Assembly: GCA_963601185.1 (NCBI GenBank)
Contig: CAVCEE010000020.1
Span: 1 to 44,051, forward strand
Length of the DNA stretch: 44,051 nt
DNA from: Limisoma sp963601185
GTDB lineage: Bacteria; Bacteroidota; Bacteroidia; Bacteroidales; Muribaculaceae
Direction: 5' to 3'
Position numbers and translations under genes: made by a program. The notes beneath the pieces were generated by a model, which saw nothing but the letters and a program-made list of their open reading frames with translations, was not told the origin of the DNA and ran no database searches. Positions 9,462 through 19,163 of this stretch are shown piece after piece. Each line of letters begins with the position of its first letter. Position 1 is the stretch's first letter.

Positions 9462-11800
9462 TGAGACAGATTTTTAGCTCATTTTCGGCACGCCTAACTT
9501 TCTACATCCTCACGCTCACAACTGTAATCTTTGCCTGCATTGCTTTTGTGTCGGGTTCCTACAGTCGCCAGCGTGAGGAAAAACAGGCTGTGCAGTACAC
9601 GTCGGAACTTCAGCAGAACATCATTCTCAAGATTGACAAAGAACTGGCTGAGGTTGAGACAGCCTTAAAACTGACCGAGGGCCAGGTCGAGGACCTGACC
9701 GAACGGCCAGACTCTATGATGAACATCGCCGCCCGCGTTCTGGCAAGCAACACTATGCTGAAGGGCGTAGGCATTGCCTTCAAGCCTGACTTCTTCAAGA
9801 GCAAAGGCAGACTTTTCTTTGAATACGCATACAAGAGGGGTAATAGCATCACCACATTCCACGTGCCGGAGGACTACGGCGACTACACCGTCCGAAACTG
9901 GTACAAACAGGCAATGGCAAAGGGTTACGGTTTTTGGACTGCCCCCTACCTTGATTACAACAACAAGCAGGATTTGATGACATCGTATGTGTGGCCGTGC
10001 CACGACGATGACGGCAACATCTATGCAGTGATTCTTGCCGATGTCGCACTCGTAGACCTTACCATCGACATCAACAAGATGCGTCCCTACCAAAACAGTT
10101 ACTCCTTTATCCTCACCAAGGAAGGACAATACTTGGCACATCCCGACAAATCGCTCATTCTTCATGGAAACATCTTCGACAATGCCAAGAAACAAGACAA
10201 CAAGGTGTTTGCCGAAGTGGGACGTAGGATGACCGCCGGCGAGCAGGGCACAATGACAAGCGACTTCGGAGGCACAAAAGTGCTGATTTGCTATGCACCG
10301 CTAAAACGCACAGGCTGGTCGGTGTGCAACGTCAATTCATACCGCGACGTGATGAAGAACCTCGGCACAACGACTCTGACCATTGCCGCTATCTTCCTCA
10401 TCGGCTTGACCCTACTGTGCATCTGCATCCGCATCCTTGTCAAATATATGTCAAAGTCGCTCAAGGAACTTACCGACGTGGCATACCAGATTGCTCGAGG
10501 CAAATTCAATGTGCCGCTGCCTGAGGTACAGACGAAAGACGACCTGCGCAAACTCCACGACGCGTTTGCCCATATGCAGCAGTCTCTGAAACTATACACC
10601 AAGGAACTTGAAACCAACGCACGCGCAAAGGAGAAAATCGAGAGCGAGTTGTCGATTGCTCGATCCATCCAGATGAGCCTCGTGCCGACAAATTTCTCGC
10701 CATTCCACGACTGCGACGAACTCGAACTGTTTGCATCGCTGAAGCCAGCAAAAGAGGTGGGCGGCGATTTCTACGATTTCATCATCCGCGACGGCAAACT
10801 CACATTCGCCATCGGCGACGTTTCAGGCAAGGGCATCCCAGCCTCGCTCGTGATGGCAATCATTCGCACCCTGTTCCGCACCATCTCCAGCACGGAGAGT
10901 TCGCCGGCGCAGATTGTGAGCCAACTCAACAACGCCACCACCGAGAACAACGACACGAGCATGTTTGTAACGTTCTATGCCGGTGAACTCGACCTTACGA
11001 CCGGCGAACTGATATTCTGCAACGCCGGACACAATGCGCCGCTCATTATCGGCAAAAACGGCGACACCGTCTATCAGGAAGTTGAATGCAACCTTCCGCT
11101 CGGCGTAATCCGCGACTATGAGTACATCAACCAGACAATGATGCTCCCCAAAGGCAGCGCAATGCTTCTCTACACCGACGGCTTGACCGAGGCTGAGAAC
11201 TCCGACAAAGAGCAGTTCGGCGAGCAACGCACCCTCGAATCTGCGAAAGCGCTTGCCAGCCAAACGGCGAAAGGAATCATCGAAGGTGTAACCAACGAAT
11301 TGTCGGGCTTTGTAGGCGATGCCGAACAAAGCGACGACCTGACATTACTTTGCTTTAGAATAAACGACAACATCACAAACAAGACTATTATGAAAGAACT
11401 CATAATAACCAACAACTTGGAAGATTCGTCAAAACTTGTTCCATTCATTGATGAAGTGGCAGAGGAACTGGGACTGGAATCAGCAATGAAAAACTCCCTT
11501 AACCTGGCACTTGAAGAGGCCACGGTCAACGTTATCCAATATGCGTACCCGGAGGGGGTTACAAAACCGATTTCACTCAAAGCAAAATGGACGGAGGACA
11601 AGAAGCACGTCGATTTCATACTGAAAGACTGTGGCGTGCTGTTTGACCCGTTGCAGGCAGAAACCGCCGACATCTCCCTCGACTTGGACGACCGCCCTAT
11701 CGGCGGCCTCGGCATCTTCCTCGTTAAGGAAATCATGGACAACGTGACCTACCGTCGTCTCAACGGAGAGAACATTCTAACTATGAGCAAAGACCTGTAA
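9461..11800 (+). CDS. Membrane sensor: Cache-HAMP-PP2C (SpoIIE) phosphatase fused to an RsbW-like HATPase domain
   Basis: This 779-aa protein starts with GTG overlapping the STAS stop. In order: a membrane helix (about 8-32); a periplasmic dCache-type sensor (about 40-300, with WYKQAMAKGYGFWTAPY typical of PDC folds); a second helix (about 303-328); HAMP (about 329-380); a short coiled linker; a SpoIIE PP2C domain (about 415-640, with metal-binding GGDFYDF, GDVSGKG, NAGHN and LLYTDGLTE); and a C-terminal HATPase_c_2 domain (about 645-779, with LNLALEEATVNVIQYAYP as N-box and GGLGIFLVKEIMD as G-box). The phosphatase would dephosphorylate the STAS partner and the ATPase would phosphorylate it. 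An internal ATG at 11391 marks where the kinase part probably began as a separate gene. Confidence 0.88.
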   Translation: MRQIFSSFSARLTFYILTLTTVIFACIAFVSGSYSRQREEKQAVQYTSELQQNIILKIDKELAEVETALKLTEGQVEDLTERPDSMMNIAARVLASNTMLKGVGIAFKPDFFKSKGRLFFEYAYKRGNSITTFHVPEDYGDYTVRNWYKQAMAKGYGFWTAPYLDYNNKQDLMTSYVWPCHDDDGNIYAVILADVALVDLTIDINKMRPYQNSYSFILTKEGQYLAHPDKSLILHGNIFDNAKKQDNKVFAEVGRRMTAGEQGTMTSDFGGTKVLICYAPLKRTGWSVCNVNSYRDVMKNLGTTTLTIAAIFLIGLTLLCICIRILVKYMSKSLKELTDVAYQIARGKFNVPLPEVQTKDDLRKLHDAFAHMQQSLKLYTKELETNARAKEKIESELSIARSIQMSLVPTNFSPFHDCDELELFASLKPAKEVGGDFYDFIIRDGKLTFAIGDVSGKGIPASLVMAIIRTLFRTISSTESSPAQIVSQLNNATTENNDTSMFVTFYAGELDLTTGELIFCNAGHNAPLIIGKNGDTVYQEVECNLPLGVIRDYEYINQTMMLPKGSAMLLYTDGLTEAENSDKEQFGEQRTLESAKALASQTAKGIIEGVTNELSGFVGDAEQSDDLTLLCFRINDNITNKTIMKELIITNNLEDSSKLVPFIDEVAEELGLESAMKNSLNLALEEATVNVIQYAYPEGVTKPISLKAKWTEDKKHVDFILKDCGVLFDPLQAETADISLDLDDRPIGGLGIFLVKEIMDNVTYRRLNGENILTMSKDL

Positions 11801-11803
11801 GCA

Positions 11804-12667
11804 ATGAAACTTGACGACATCGCAAAGCAACTGGAATCGGAACTGACGCAAAAGGTGAAGCAGTGCGGCATGATGTTCCGTCTGTTTTCACGCATCAAGT
11901 CGGTGGAATCGTTGGGGCATAAGATGCAGATAAAGGGCGACAAATACGTCTCTGGTAACGCAAAGATCCAGGACATGATTGGACTGCGCTTTGTGCTCTA
12001 CTTTCCTGACGATGTGGAGGCAATGGCTATATTTCTCGGCAGCGAAGATGTGGTGAAATCGTCGATTGACGAGCACGGGTTGTCAACATTCTGCCCTCAG
12101 CGCCTAAACATCACCAAGAAGATTCCCGAGCATTTTGTAGACGATTTCCGCAAGTGTCTGCCTACGGAATATGCGCAATACATCGACAATACCTATGAGG
12201 TGCAGATTCGCACTACCTTCTCTGAAGGATGGCATGAGGTTGAACATGACCTCCGTTACAAGTGCAAGGACGACTGGACGGAGTTTGGACAGTTCAGCCG
12301 CACTCTTAACGGTATGATTGCCACGCTCGAGACCGTGGAATGGGGTATGAAATCGCTCTTCCACGAGATGGCATACCGCAACTGTCTGCAAGGCAACTAC
12401 CGTGCGATGCTCCGCAACAAGATGCGCATCCGCCTTGCCGACGGCGATTTCTCGTCTACCGTGAGTGAGCATCTCCTCGAACATCCAGAAATTGCCAGCA
12501 AGTTTCTTGCCACCGACCGTATGGTGCTGATACTTAGTCTGCTCAATCAGGACGAGCCTATGCCTCTGACCTACGACAACTTGCTGTTTCTAGCCAACAA
12601 GATTGAGATTCAAGACTATGACCTTGCTCTGCTGGAGACCAGCCTCAAAAAGTCAGACAACAAATAG
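11804..12667 (+). CDS. RelA/SpoT-fold nucleotidyltransferase-like protein lacking the GYRSLH motif
   Basis: This 287-aa cytoplasmic protein begins 3 nt after the PP2C fusion. RIKSVESLGHKM, KIQDMIGLRFVLYF and YEVQIRTTFSEGWHEVEHDLRYK align with the (p)ppGpp synthetase fold. The acidic Asp of the D..GLR motif and the Glu of E.QIRT, which coordinate Mg in active synthetases, are both kept. The segment between them, which normally carries the G-loop G-Y-x-S-L-H with its stacking Tyr, has no recognisable counterpart (STFCPQRLNITKK occupies it). No HD hydrolase, TGS or ACT domain is present. It may be a divergent small alarmone synthetase, another pyrophosphokinase, or a non-catalytic relative. Operon position suggests it acts with the partner-switch module. 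Confidence 0.75.
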   Translation: MKLDDIAKQLESELTQKVKQCGMMFRLFSRIKSVESLGHKMQIKGDKYVSGNAKIQDMIGLRFVLYFPDDVEAMAIFLGSEDVVKSSIDEHGLSTFCPQRLNITKKIPEHFVDDFRKCLPTEYAQYIDNTYEVQIRTTFSEGWHEVEHDLRYKCKDDWTEFGQFSRTLNGMIATLETVEWGMKSLFHEMAYRNCLQGNYRAMLRNKMRIRLADGDFSSTVSEHLLEHPEIASKFLATDRMVLILSLLNQDEPMPLTYDNLLFLANKIEIQDYDLALLETSLKKSDNK

Positions 12668-12689
12668 CAAATGCCGTCAAGAAATAGCA

Positions 12690-12727
12690 AAGCGGGTCGC
12701 ATCACATTGATGCAGCCCGCTTTTTTG
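12690..12727 (+). terminator. Terminator between convergent operons
   Basis: AAGCGGG (12690-12696) pairs with CCCGCTT (12716-12722), with a further inner pairing GCATCA/TGATGC, followed by a T-run to 12726. It ends the SLC13-to-RelA/SpoT-like operon. The reverse strand also forms the hairpin but has only three T after it, so termination of the facing C10 gene would be weaker. Confidence 0.85.
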
Positions 12728-12749
12728 TCTTATTCTCAGTTCCGAGGAC

Positions 12750-15622
12750 CTATCGCTTCACCATTTTCTCTACAGAGTTTCCGATTTGCACGAAATAGAT
12801 GCCACTTGTCAATGACTGCACGCCGATGCTCTGGTTAGCATCAACCTCAGTGTCGAGCAAAAGTACTCCTGCCGCTGAATAGACTCTCACCACTGTCGGC
12901 TCGGAAATACCTTTGACGCAGAATGAGTCAGCAACCGGATTTGGATACAACTTAGGTGCGGCAACCGACACACTCTTCACCGATGCCTCTCCCACTCCGA
13001 TGCGATAGCCCACAGGTGCACCGTTTGGAGCCGTCACATAAGCCGTTGCCATAACATTCGACGATGCGCTGGCTGGAGTGGCATTCATCTGCATCGTGTA
13101 GACACCGTTCTCAGGGAATGTCACAGGCACTGTCACTGTTGCCACCGAGCCGGACTTGATCTCTATTCCAGGTATCTCCACTTCTATGTATTTTCCTGTT
13201 TCCTCGCAATAGAACGACGCGACGACTGTGCCGTTGAAATCACTGGTGGCATTGTTTGCCATCGGCACGTTGATTGTCTGCTGCTCGCCGCTGGGGAGAT
13301 ACTCCGTGTCGGGCAACGCCTTTTCAGTTGCCTCAATCTTAGGAATTGAAACCGACTCCGAAGGCAAGATCGTGATTACCTGCTTCTCTGCATTCGGATT
13401 GAGGAGTCCGCGCTCGCCGTTGGGAGTGGTGTAGCGCATCGACAGTTCGTAAGCACCCTCCAGCGGATAGAGGCTGTTGGGCAAATAGAACGAGTTCTTC
13501 TGGGTTGACGGTACCGGCACATCGGCAAACGTGCAAAGGCGCACCTCATCGCCGGTTTCAACCGACTTTGCATAGACGCTCATATTGACCGTGCCGTCCA
13601 CCTTGTTGACCGACTTGTTGGCAGCATCGTTTCTGATCCATATCTTAGAGCCCCAATAATATGTAGTGCCGTTATCTGCATACAGGTCTTTAGTGTTGTC
13701 GAGAATCGGATAGTCCACAGCCGGCTGCACCTCGATCTGAAACTCCTCGTCATACATATACGAGTAGCCATTGTCTGCACTCACCTGTACCTTGTATGTT
13801 CCACCTGGCAGCATAAAACCCTTGTCGTTGGTCGGACTCACGCAGAACGTTTTACGCTCCACGAGGTCGGAATATTGGGCATCAAACTCACAGTCGCTGC
13901 CGCTTTCGTCATATACAGCACCCGTCTCCGTGTCGGTGAAACGAAGTCGAACAATGCTGCGGATACCAGGCTGACGGTGAGACTCATCCTGCTTGGTTAT
14001 GGTGAGATAGAGCGGCGCTTTGCCGATAAGTTCTGTTGCCGGCTCAAGGGAAAGAATCTTTCCCGTCTGCGTAGCATACTCGTCGTTGATTGGCGTTGTC
14101 ATCGTCTCAACTCCATCTGCCACGGTCATCGTGGTCTGCATACCATCGCGCACAGGCATAATCGCCCATTCGTTCTCCGTGCCGGATTCACGGTAGAGAG
14201 TCACCAACTCGTATGTGCCGTCGGGCAAATCCACTGATTCCTGCCATCCGGTGTCGGCAACATCGTACCACAGACTTCTCTCGTATGCCGTGTTGGTGTA
14301 CGGATAATAGGCATTCGCGCTGCCAGGGTCACTGTCCCTCATCGTGTATTTCACCACACCTTCCTTGGCAAGCCCCATAGTGAACGCATACTTAGTGGCA
14401 GACTCATAGTAGTTGGAAACAATTCCATATCCGTATGCCTTGTTGCTGTAGGTGTCGTAATGATTAAAACCAATCTGCGTGAGTTTCGGGCTATAGGCTT
14501 CGCCGGCGGTGCGCGGAGAGATTCCCACGAGCATCTGCTGCTTGTTATAGTAGCCATAATTGTCACCTGCCACACGACAGAAAGTCACGTCGTAATAGCC
14601 GTCGCAACTGCCGCTCCAACCCCAGTTGATGTGCACATTGTTCTCCTCGTCGATGCCGTCAACCACAAAGGCATGCCCCGTCGATGGCGAACTGCCGGAA
14701 TAGAGAATCGGACGACCTGCCGTCAGCTCGTCTTGGATTACCTTCATCCACACGGCGGTCAGTGTGTATTCACGGTCGTAAATCTCGCAGTTGTAGTCGT
14801 AGCAATAGTTGAAGCCGACGTATGGAATCGCCGCACTCGTAGCCATCGAGCCACTCCATTTCACATCGTATCGAGCCTTGCACGACACACCCGCTTCATA
14901 CATCAGTTGCGCCACGGCATTGGCCTGCGCATCGGTGTACGAACCCTCTTCGTAGGTATCGAGCATATTTGCCCAGTCGTAATTAATCTTGGTGTAGTCC
15001 ACCGACAATTCTTTGTTGCCCACGCCCTCGTTGACATATTCTATCGTTCCAAGTCCGTACGACTGCGACTTGTAGTAGTTCAGGATTTGAGCCATAGCCG
15101 TTGCAGTGCAGCCTGTAAGCATAGGGTTGCCGTTGTATTTCGGGCATTTAAGGTTATATGGCTCGCCTTGTCCCCATTTGGTGGTTATCATCGGAGCGAC
15201 TGGCTCAACTGTTGGCGAAGGGTATGTGTTTCCCGATCCTGCCGAGGCCAGAGCCTCCTTATAGTCTGCCATCCATTCCTGCAACGCCTCCGGGATATTG
15301 TCGAAGGAGAACTGCGCTTCGGTGGAATATCCCATCACCTGAAAATCAGCACCATCGGCTGCCATCAGCACATAGCCTCCGTCGGGCGCATTGTAGGCGT
15401 AATAGTCGGCTTCTTGTTGCGCGTTTGTACTTTTGATGTGTTTTGAGGCAGAAGATGCGGCAAACGACAGCGTTCCGCCTTTAATCTGTGTTTTTACCCC
15501 CCCCCTATTTTTTCGGCCAGGAAGGAAATGGCCTTGTCTGAAGCCCGTTCCGCCAGACTGGTTGCCGAAGCATTTGCGGCAACTACCAGCGACAATAGAG
15601 CAAGTTGTCGTAATTTGTTCAT
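12750..15622 (-). CDS. C10 (streptopain-like) secreted cysteine protease with T9SS sorting tail; frame broken at a G9 tract
   Basis: The gene should start at the ATG at 15622, with a signal peptide MNKLRQLALLSLVVAANASA. After 39 codons the frame enters nine G (15497-15505) and stops at once on TAA. One extra G would join it to the long downstream frame, giving about 957 aa. That frame carries the SpyB-type propeptide (DGGYVLMAADG, QVMGYS) and the C10 catalytic domain, with nucleophile Cys in GCTATAMAQI and His in GHAFVVDGID, then HINWGW. Several Ig-like beta domains follow, and a C-terminal Por/T9SS type A tail (PKLYPNPVAD to VEKMVKR). Without a frameshift, only a small leader peptide is made; a GTG at 15371 could give an unexported fragment. 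The protein would be secreted or surface-bound. Either phase variation or a homopolymer read error explains the break. Confidence 0.85.
15497..15505 (-). repeat. Homopolymer G9 tract in the C10 protease gene
   Basis: Nine C on the given strand, i.e. nine G in the coding direction, are flanked by AAAAAATA and TAAAAACA. With nine G the reading is GGG GGG GGG TAA (stop). Ten or seven G keep the protease open. Confidence 0.95.
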
Positions 15623-15651
15623 AAAGGATTATTTAGTGTTTGTTGTTTGTG

Positions 15652-15659
15652 CAAATATA
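15652..15659 (-). promoter_or_regulatory. -7 box for the C10 protease gene
   Basis: TATATTTG on the minus strand fits TAnnTTTG and lies about 30 nt upstream of the ATG at 15622, immediately after the hydrolase stop. No clear -33 TTG is seen. It suggests the protease is transcribed independently of the two genes upstream. Confidence 0.55.
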
Positions 15660-15665
15660 GCATAC

Positions 15666-16667
15666 TTATTTCAAATTTTTGCCTGACATCCAGTCAAAAA
15701 TGGTTTTATAGACCGACTGCCTCACATCAGGACGCGAAAGCACCAAATCGTGTAGGCCGTCGGCTACAGTCACCTCCGTCACGTTTGCACCTAACCGTTT
15801 GCCGTACTTGGAGATGTCTGCCACGTCGAGCACTCCATCGCCGGCATTGTGCTCTGGAGTCCAGTCGCTGCCGCAGACACTCTTGTCGGAGTGCATCAGC
15901 AGTACTGGCACTTTCACATTAGCCTTGCGGTGCAGGAAGCGATGACCTCTGTGGATTGCCGAAATCCAGCCCACGGTCACGGCTGGCGATATTTCAAGTT
16001 TCCAATCGGTGTTGTATTCCCATTCGCCGTGGTATTTTTTCAACAGACTTTCAGCATAGGCGCGGCTGTTGCCTTGATTTATTTTCATTTTCTTGAAGGG
16101 CATCACCGACACAAACGGCACGAGGAATTTCTCCTGAAACTTGCTGAGATTCATATCGAGAAACGGGCTATTGAGAATCAGAGCCTTGATTTGCGGACGG
16201 TCGGCATTGTGCACGGTCATATAGTAAGCCGTAGTCAGTCCTCCGGTGGAATGCCCCATCAGCACCACATCCCGGTAGCCGTCCGCTTTTATTACCGCCA
16301 ACGTGGAGTCGATGTCGGCAAAGTATTCTTTCATATTTTTCACCTCAAAGCGGTGTTGTCCGTCAAGATAGGAACGACCGTATTTGCGCAAGTCTACGGC
16401 ATAGAAAGCATAGCCGTGGGCAACGACACTGTCGCCCAGTTCTTTCTGGAAGAAATAGTCGTTGTAGCCGTGCACATAGAGCACAGCCGTAGCCCCGACA
16501 GGGTTTGACTGCTTCTTCACCACCGTTGTCACCACCTTGCCACTATAGTCGTCGGGCATGGCAACCGTTCTGCACACATAGTCACCACCGAGCACATCGC
16601 CCCTCCACTGTGCAAAGCCCCCTACAGCCAGCAACAGCATCGCCGCCAATATCAAATATCGTTTCAT
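15666..16667 (-). CDS. Exported alpha/beta hydrolase (lysophospholipase / serine aminopeptidase S33-like)
   Basis: This 333-aa protein has a signal peptide (cleavage near GGFAQ, residues about 16-20) and a Hydrolase_4-type alpha/beta fold. VLYVHGYNDY forms the oxyanion region, GHSTGG holds the nucleophile Ser near residue 148, LMHSDKS gives the probable acid, and DGLHDLVLS the catalytic His. Such enzymes cleave monoacylglycerols, lysophospholipids or other small esters; the substrate is not predictable. Lack of a lipobox suggests a periplasmic or outer location. It lies 17 nt after the WG-repeat lipoprotein gene and is probably co-transcribed with it. Confidence 0.85.
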   Translation of the reverse strand: MKRYLILAAMLLLAVGGFAQWRGDVLGGDYVCRTVAMPDDYSGKVVTTVVKKQSNPVGATAVLYVHGYNDYFFQKELGDSVVAHGYAFYAVDLRKYGRSYLDGQHRFEVKNMKEYFADIDSTLAVIKADGYRDVVLMGHSTGGLTTAYYMTVHNADRPQIKALILNSPFLDMNLSKFQEKFLVPFVSVMPFKKMKINQGNSRAYAESLLKKYHGEWEYNTDWKLEISPAVTVGWISAIHRGHRFLHRKANVKVPVLLMHSDKSVCGSDWTPEHNAGDGVLDVADISKYGKRLGANVTEVTVADGLHDLVLSRPDVRQSVYKTIFDWMSGKNLK

Positions 16668-16684
16668 AATATAGAATCTTTATT

Positions 16685-18415
16685 CTACCAGGCAGAATCT
16701 ATTGCTACGCTGTCCTCTGCCGGAGCATATTCTTCATTATAAGAGCCTTGACCATCCAACCACTGCAAGGCGATGACCTCATTCATTTTTCCTAAATAGG
16801 TGTAAACGTCATGATTCATAATCATACAGACTGCATACACGTTGTTATTCAAATTAAGAACAGTTCCGTTATCCTGCTGCTTGACCACAGAACCACCCAG
16901 TGTCTTGAACTTGTCGACTATCAATTTCACCAAATCCTTTTCTTTGTCTTTCATCCTCGAGTCGTTGCAGTCAACCTTGAACGCCGATAAGAGCGGATTT
17001 ACATCGTTCCAAGCATAGGTGTAGTTGTAAGCATAGTCGTAGTTCCAACTGCTCATTTCGGCATCAAACATCCAGGAAATGCTCACATTTGCCTTGCATA
17101 TTGTCTTGTTGAAAGCGACGTCTCTAGTGTAGTTATAATCTGATGGATCGAGCGAAACCACATAGTCCACATTGGCAGCCTTTTTACGCAGAGCGTCGAG
17201 CGGCGTGGAAGTGAAACCGATGCCGTAGAGTCCATTTGCCTTGATATCGAGAGCATCAACTATGACGCCAAGGTCAACATAGTCGCTTTGAGCATATTCT
17301 GTAAGATGGAATTTCATGTCAGCAATGTCTGGTGCATCCTTCACTTCTTTGCAGTTGTGGTCAATAACCACCCACTCCTTGTCGCTCACTTGCGCAAAAG
17401 TGCAATCACCAGCAAACGGCACGAGCCGTTGGTAGGTGTTTTCGCTAATTTTTTCATCGTCCTTGTTGATGAGTTTGGCTTCCAATTCTCCATCTTTCTC
17501 AGTATAGGCAGCGAAGATGTTTTCGTCGAGACACACCAGAATGTCGTATTTTGCACGAATCAGCGATTCACCGTCAAATCCCATCAGGCCATAGTTGCCA
17601 GCATCGTCTGTGTAGATAAACATTTTGTCGGCAATGATGGCTTTGATGCTTTTATATTTTGCCGACGGACGGACCACACTTTCACCTTTCTCATCAATTA
17701 TACCCCAAGTGTCGTCGACATCCTTTTTGGGATTAACAGCGACAAATGAAGAGCAATCGATTGAAGATGGAGTGGCAATCGACTGCACCCATTCGTATTT
17801 CGACAGGTTAACAATCTGCTTTCCTTTGGTGTCGACAACCATCTTCTTATCGTCTTTCTTCACGATGAACCTGTCACCGCTGCTATATGGCAATATCTTT
17901 GAATAGACTGGTTTCAGCACCATCTCACCTTTCGTATCAACTACGCCCAACAGCGAGTCGGCAGTTAAAACGATGGAATATCCATGGTAGAAACGTTCAG
18001 CACCCTCAATCACCTTGCCGTCGATTTTGTCGAGCACCTTTATCACCTTACCGTCTGTGTCGATAATCTCAACTGGCTTACCTTTTTCTGCCACCAGAGC
18101 TACGCCGTCGCTGAACGAAGTGACCGACACATATTCGTTGCCCACCTTCTTTGGTTTCTTGTCGAGCGTAAACATCTCATAGACGCCGTCCTGCGTTTCT
18201 ACAAAAAATCGTCCGTCGGTGGCAGGCATTGGCGCTTTCTCAAACTCATCACGGAAAATCACCGTGCCGTCAGTGCTTATCATTCCCCAGTTGGCATCGT
18301 CTGAACCTTTAAAGGCACAAGCCTCCAACTGACTGTCCCCGTCCTTGGCACACGATGTCAACGATAAAACCGCAGCAACTATTGCCGCCATCTTGATAAT
18401 TAATGTTTTACGCAT
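16685..18415 (-). CDS. WG-repeat lipoprotein
   Basis: This 576-aa protein has a lipoprotein signal peptide with lipobox SLTSC (Cys about 23). The first two thirds are degenerate WG repeats (NWGMISTDGTVIF, YGLMGFDGESLI, WGIIDEKGESVV, LGVVDTKGEMVL), beta-propeller-like units of unknown role that are common in Bacteroidetes. The last 200 residues lack repeats and show YNYTYAWNDVNPL-type aromatic stretches. No enzymatic residues are recognisable. It is first in a two-gene unit with the hydrolase and is preceded by a well-formed promoter. Confidence 0.8.
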   Translation of the reverse strand: MRKTLIIKMAAIVAAVLSLTSCAKDGDSQLEACAFKGSDDANWGMISTDGTVIFRDEFEKAPMPATDGRFFVETQDGVYEMFTLDKKPKKVGNEYVSVTSFSDGVALVAEKGKPVEIIDTDGKVIKVLDKIDGKVIEGAERFYHGYSIVLTADSLLGVVDTKGEMVLKPVYSKILPYSSGDRFIVKKDDKKMVVDTKGKQIVNLSKYEWVQSIATPSSIDCSSFVAVNPKKDVDDTWGIIDEKGESVVRPSAKYKSIKAIIADKMFIYTDDAGNYGLMGFDGESLIRAKYDILVCLDENIFAAYTEKDGELEAKLINKDDEKISENTYQRLVPFAGDCTFAQVSDKEWVVIDHNCKEVKDAPDIADMKFHLTEYAQSDYVDLGVIVDALDIKANGLYGIGFTSTPLDALRKKAANVDYVVSLDPSDYNYTRDVAFNKTICKANVSISWMFDAEMSSWNYDYAYNYTYAWNDVNPLLSAFKVDCNDSRMKDKEKDLVKLIVDKFKTLGGSVVKQQDNGTVLNLNNNVYAVCMIMNHDVYTYLGKMNEVIALQWLDGQGSYNEEYAPAEDSVAIDSAW

Positions 18416-18455
18416 ATTAAATAAGTTTCTATTGTTCGGTTAATTAATAGCATTA

Positions 18456-18486
18456 CAAATATATTTATTCTTTATAACATTTCCAA
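18456..18486 (-). promoter_or_regulatory. Promoter for the WG-repeat/hydrolase unit
   Basis: On the minus strand, TTG (18486-18484), 20 nt, then TATATTTG (18463-18456) match the Bacteroidetes consensus with ideal spacing, 40 nt upstream of the ATG at 18415. Confidence 0.75.
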
Positions 18487-18545
18487 TGGGAATGGTAAAG
18501 TTTGCCAATTTGCACTGCGTGTGCGCATATTTATATAGAAATGAC

Positions 18546-18553
18546 TAACTTTG
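18546..18553 (+). promoter_or_regulatory. -7 box for the chromate-type transporter/folC operon
   Basis: TAACTTTG fits TAnnTTTG and lies 22 nt before the ATG at 18576. The -33 position has no clear TTG. The box is divergent from the WG-repeat promoter. Confidence 0.5.
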
Positions 18554-18575
18554 CCAAGAATTTAGGTTACAATAG

Positions 18576-19163
18576 ATGAAGTATATTAATTTAAAACTGT
18601 TTTCATCGTTCTTCAAAATCGGTGCATTTACTTTTGGCGGAGGTTGGGCGATGATTTCACTGCTTGAGGAGGACATCGTAAACAAGCACAAATGGCTTGA
18701 GAAAGAAGAGTTTATCGACAACCTTGCCGTAGCACAATCGCTTCCGGGTATTATGGCAGTGAACGTTGCTATCGCCGTAGGTTACAAACTCAACAAGATT
18801 TGGGGATCTGTCTTTGCCGTACTCGGCACAATCCTGCCGTCATTTCTAATTATCCTCGCTATTGCAATGTTTCTCACCCCCGACACAATAAAGAACAACG
18901 AAACGCTGACACGCATTTTCAAGGGCATCCGCCCTGCCGTAGTGGCACTCATTCTGTCGCCGGTGTTCACCACCGCAAAATCGGCAAAAATCACACTCAG
19001 GAACGCATGGATACCAGTAATAATATCCGTGTTGATATGGTCGAACCTGCCAATCGTTTCAAGTCCGATACTCTACATCGTAATCGGCGGACTGTTCGGC
19101 TATTTCGTCTATTCAAAGAATTTCCGTGACACGATAAAGAACGCAGAAGGAGGCAAACAATGA
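18576..19163 (+). CDS. Chromate transporter family protein, first half (short CHR)
   Basis: This 195-aa membrane protein is one CHR domain: the N-terminal FFKIGAFTFGGGWAMI, then AQSLPGIMAVNVAIAVGYK and LPSFLIILAIAMFL, with about five to six helices. Short CHR proteins work as pairs, each equal to half of a long ChrA. The stop overlaps the start of the second half by 4 nt (ATGA), which supports a two-subunit transporter. The family is named for chromate efflux, but in gut anaerobes the substrate is untested. Confidence 0.88.
   Translation: MKYINLKLFSSFFKIGAFTFGGGWAMISLLEEDIVNKHKWLEKEEFIDNLAVAQSLPGIMAVNVAIAVGYKLNKIWGSVFAVLGTILPSFLIILAIAMFLTPDTIKNNETLTRIFKGIRPAVVALILSPVFTTAKSAKITLRNAWIPVIISVLIWSNLPIVSSPILYIVIGGLFGYFVYSKNFRDTIKNAEGGKQ

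Noticed and set aside
14460..15446. A 328-codon plus-strand frame opposite the C10 protease gene
   Set aside because: It is a shadow of the protease frame: rich in His, Arg and Val with no domain pattern, while the minus strand encodes clear C10 motifs.
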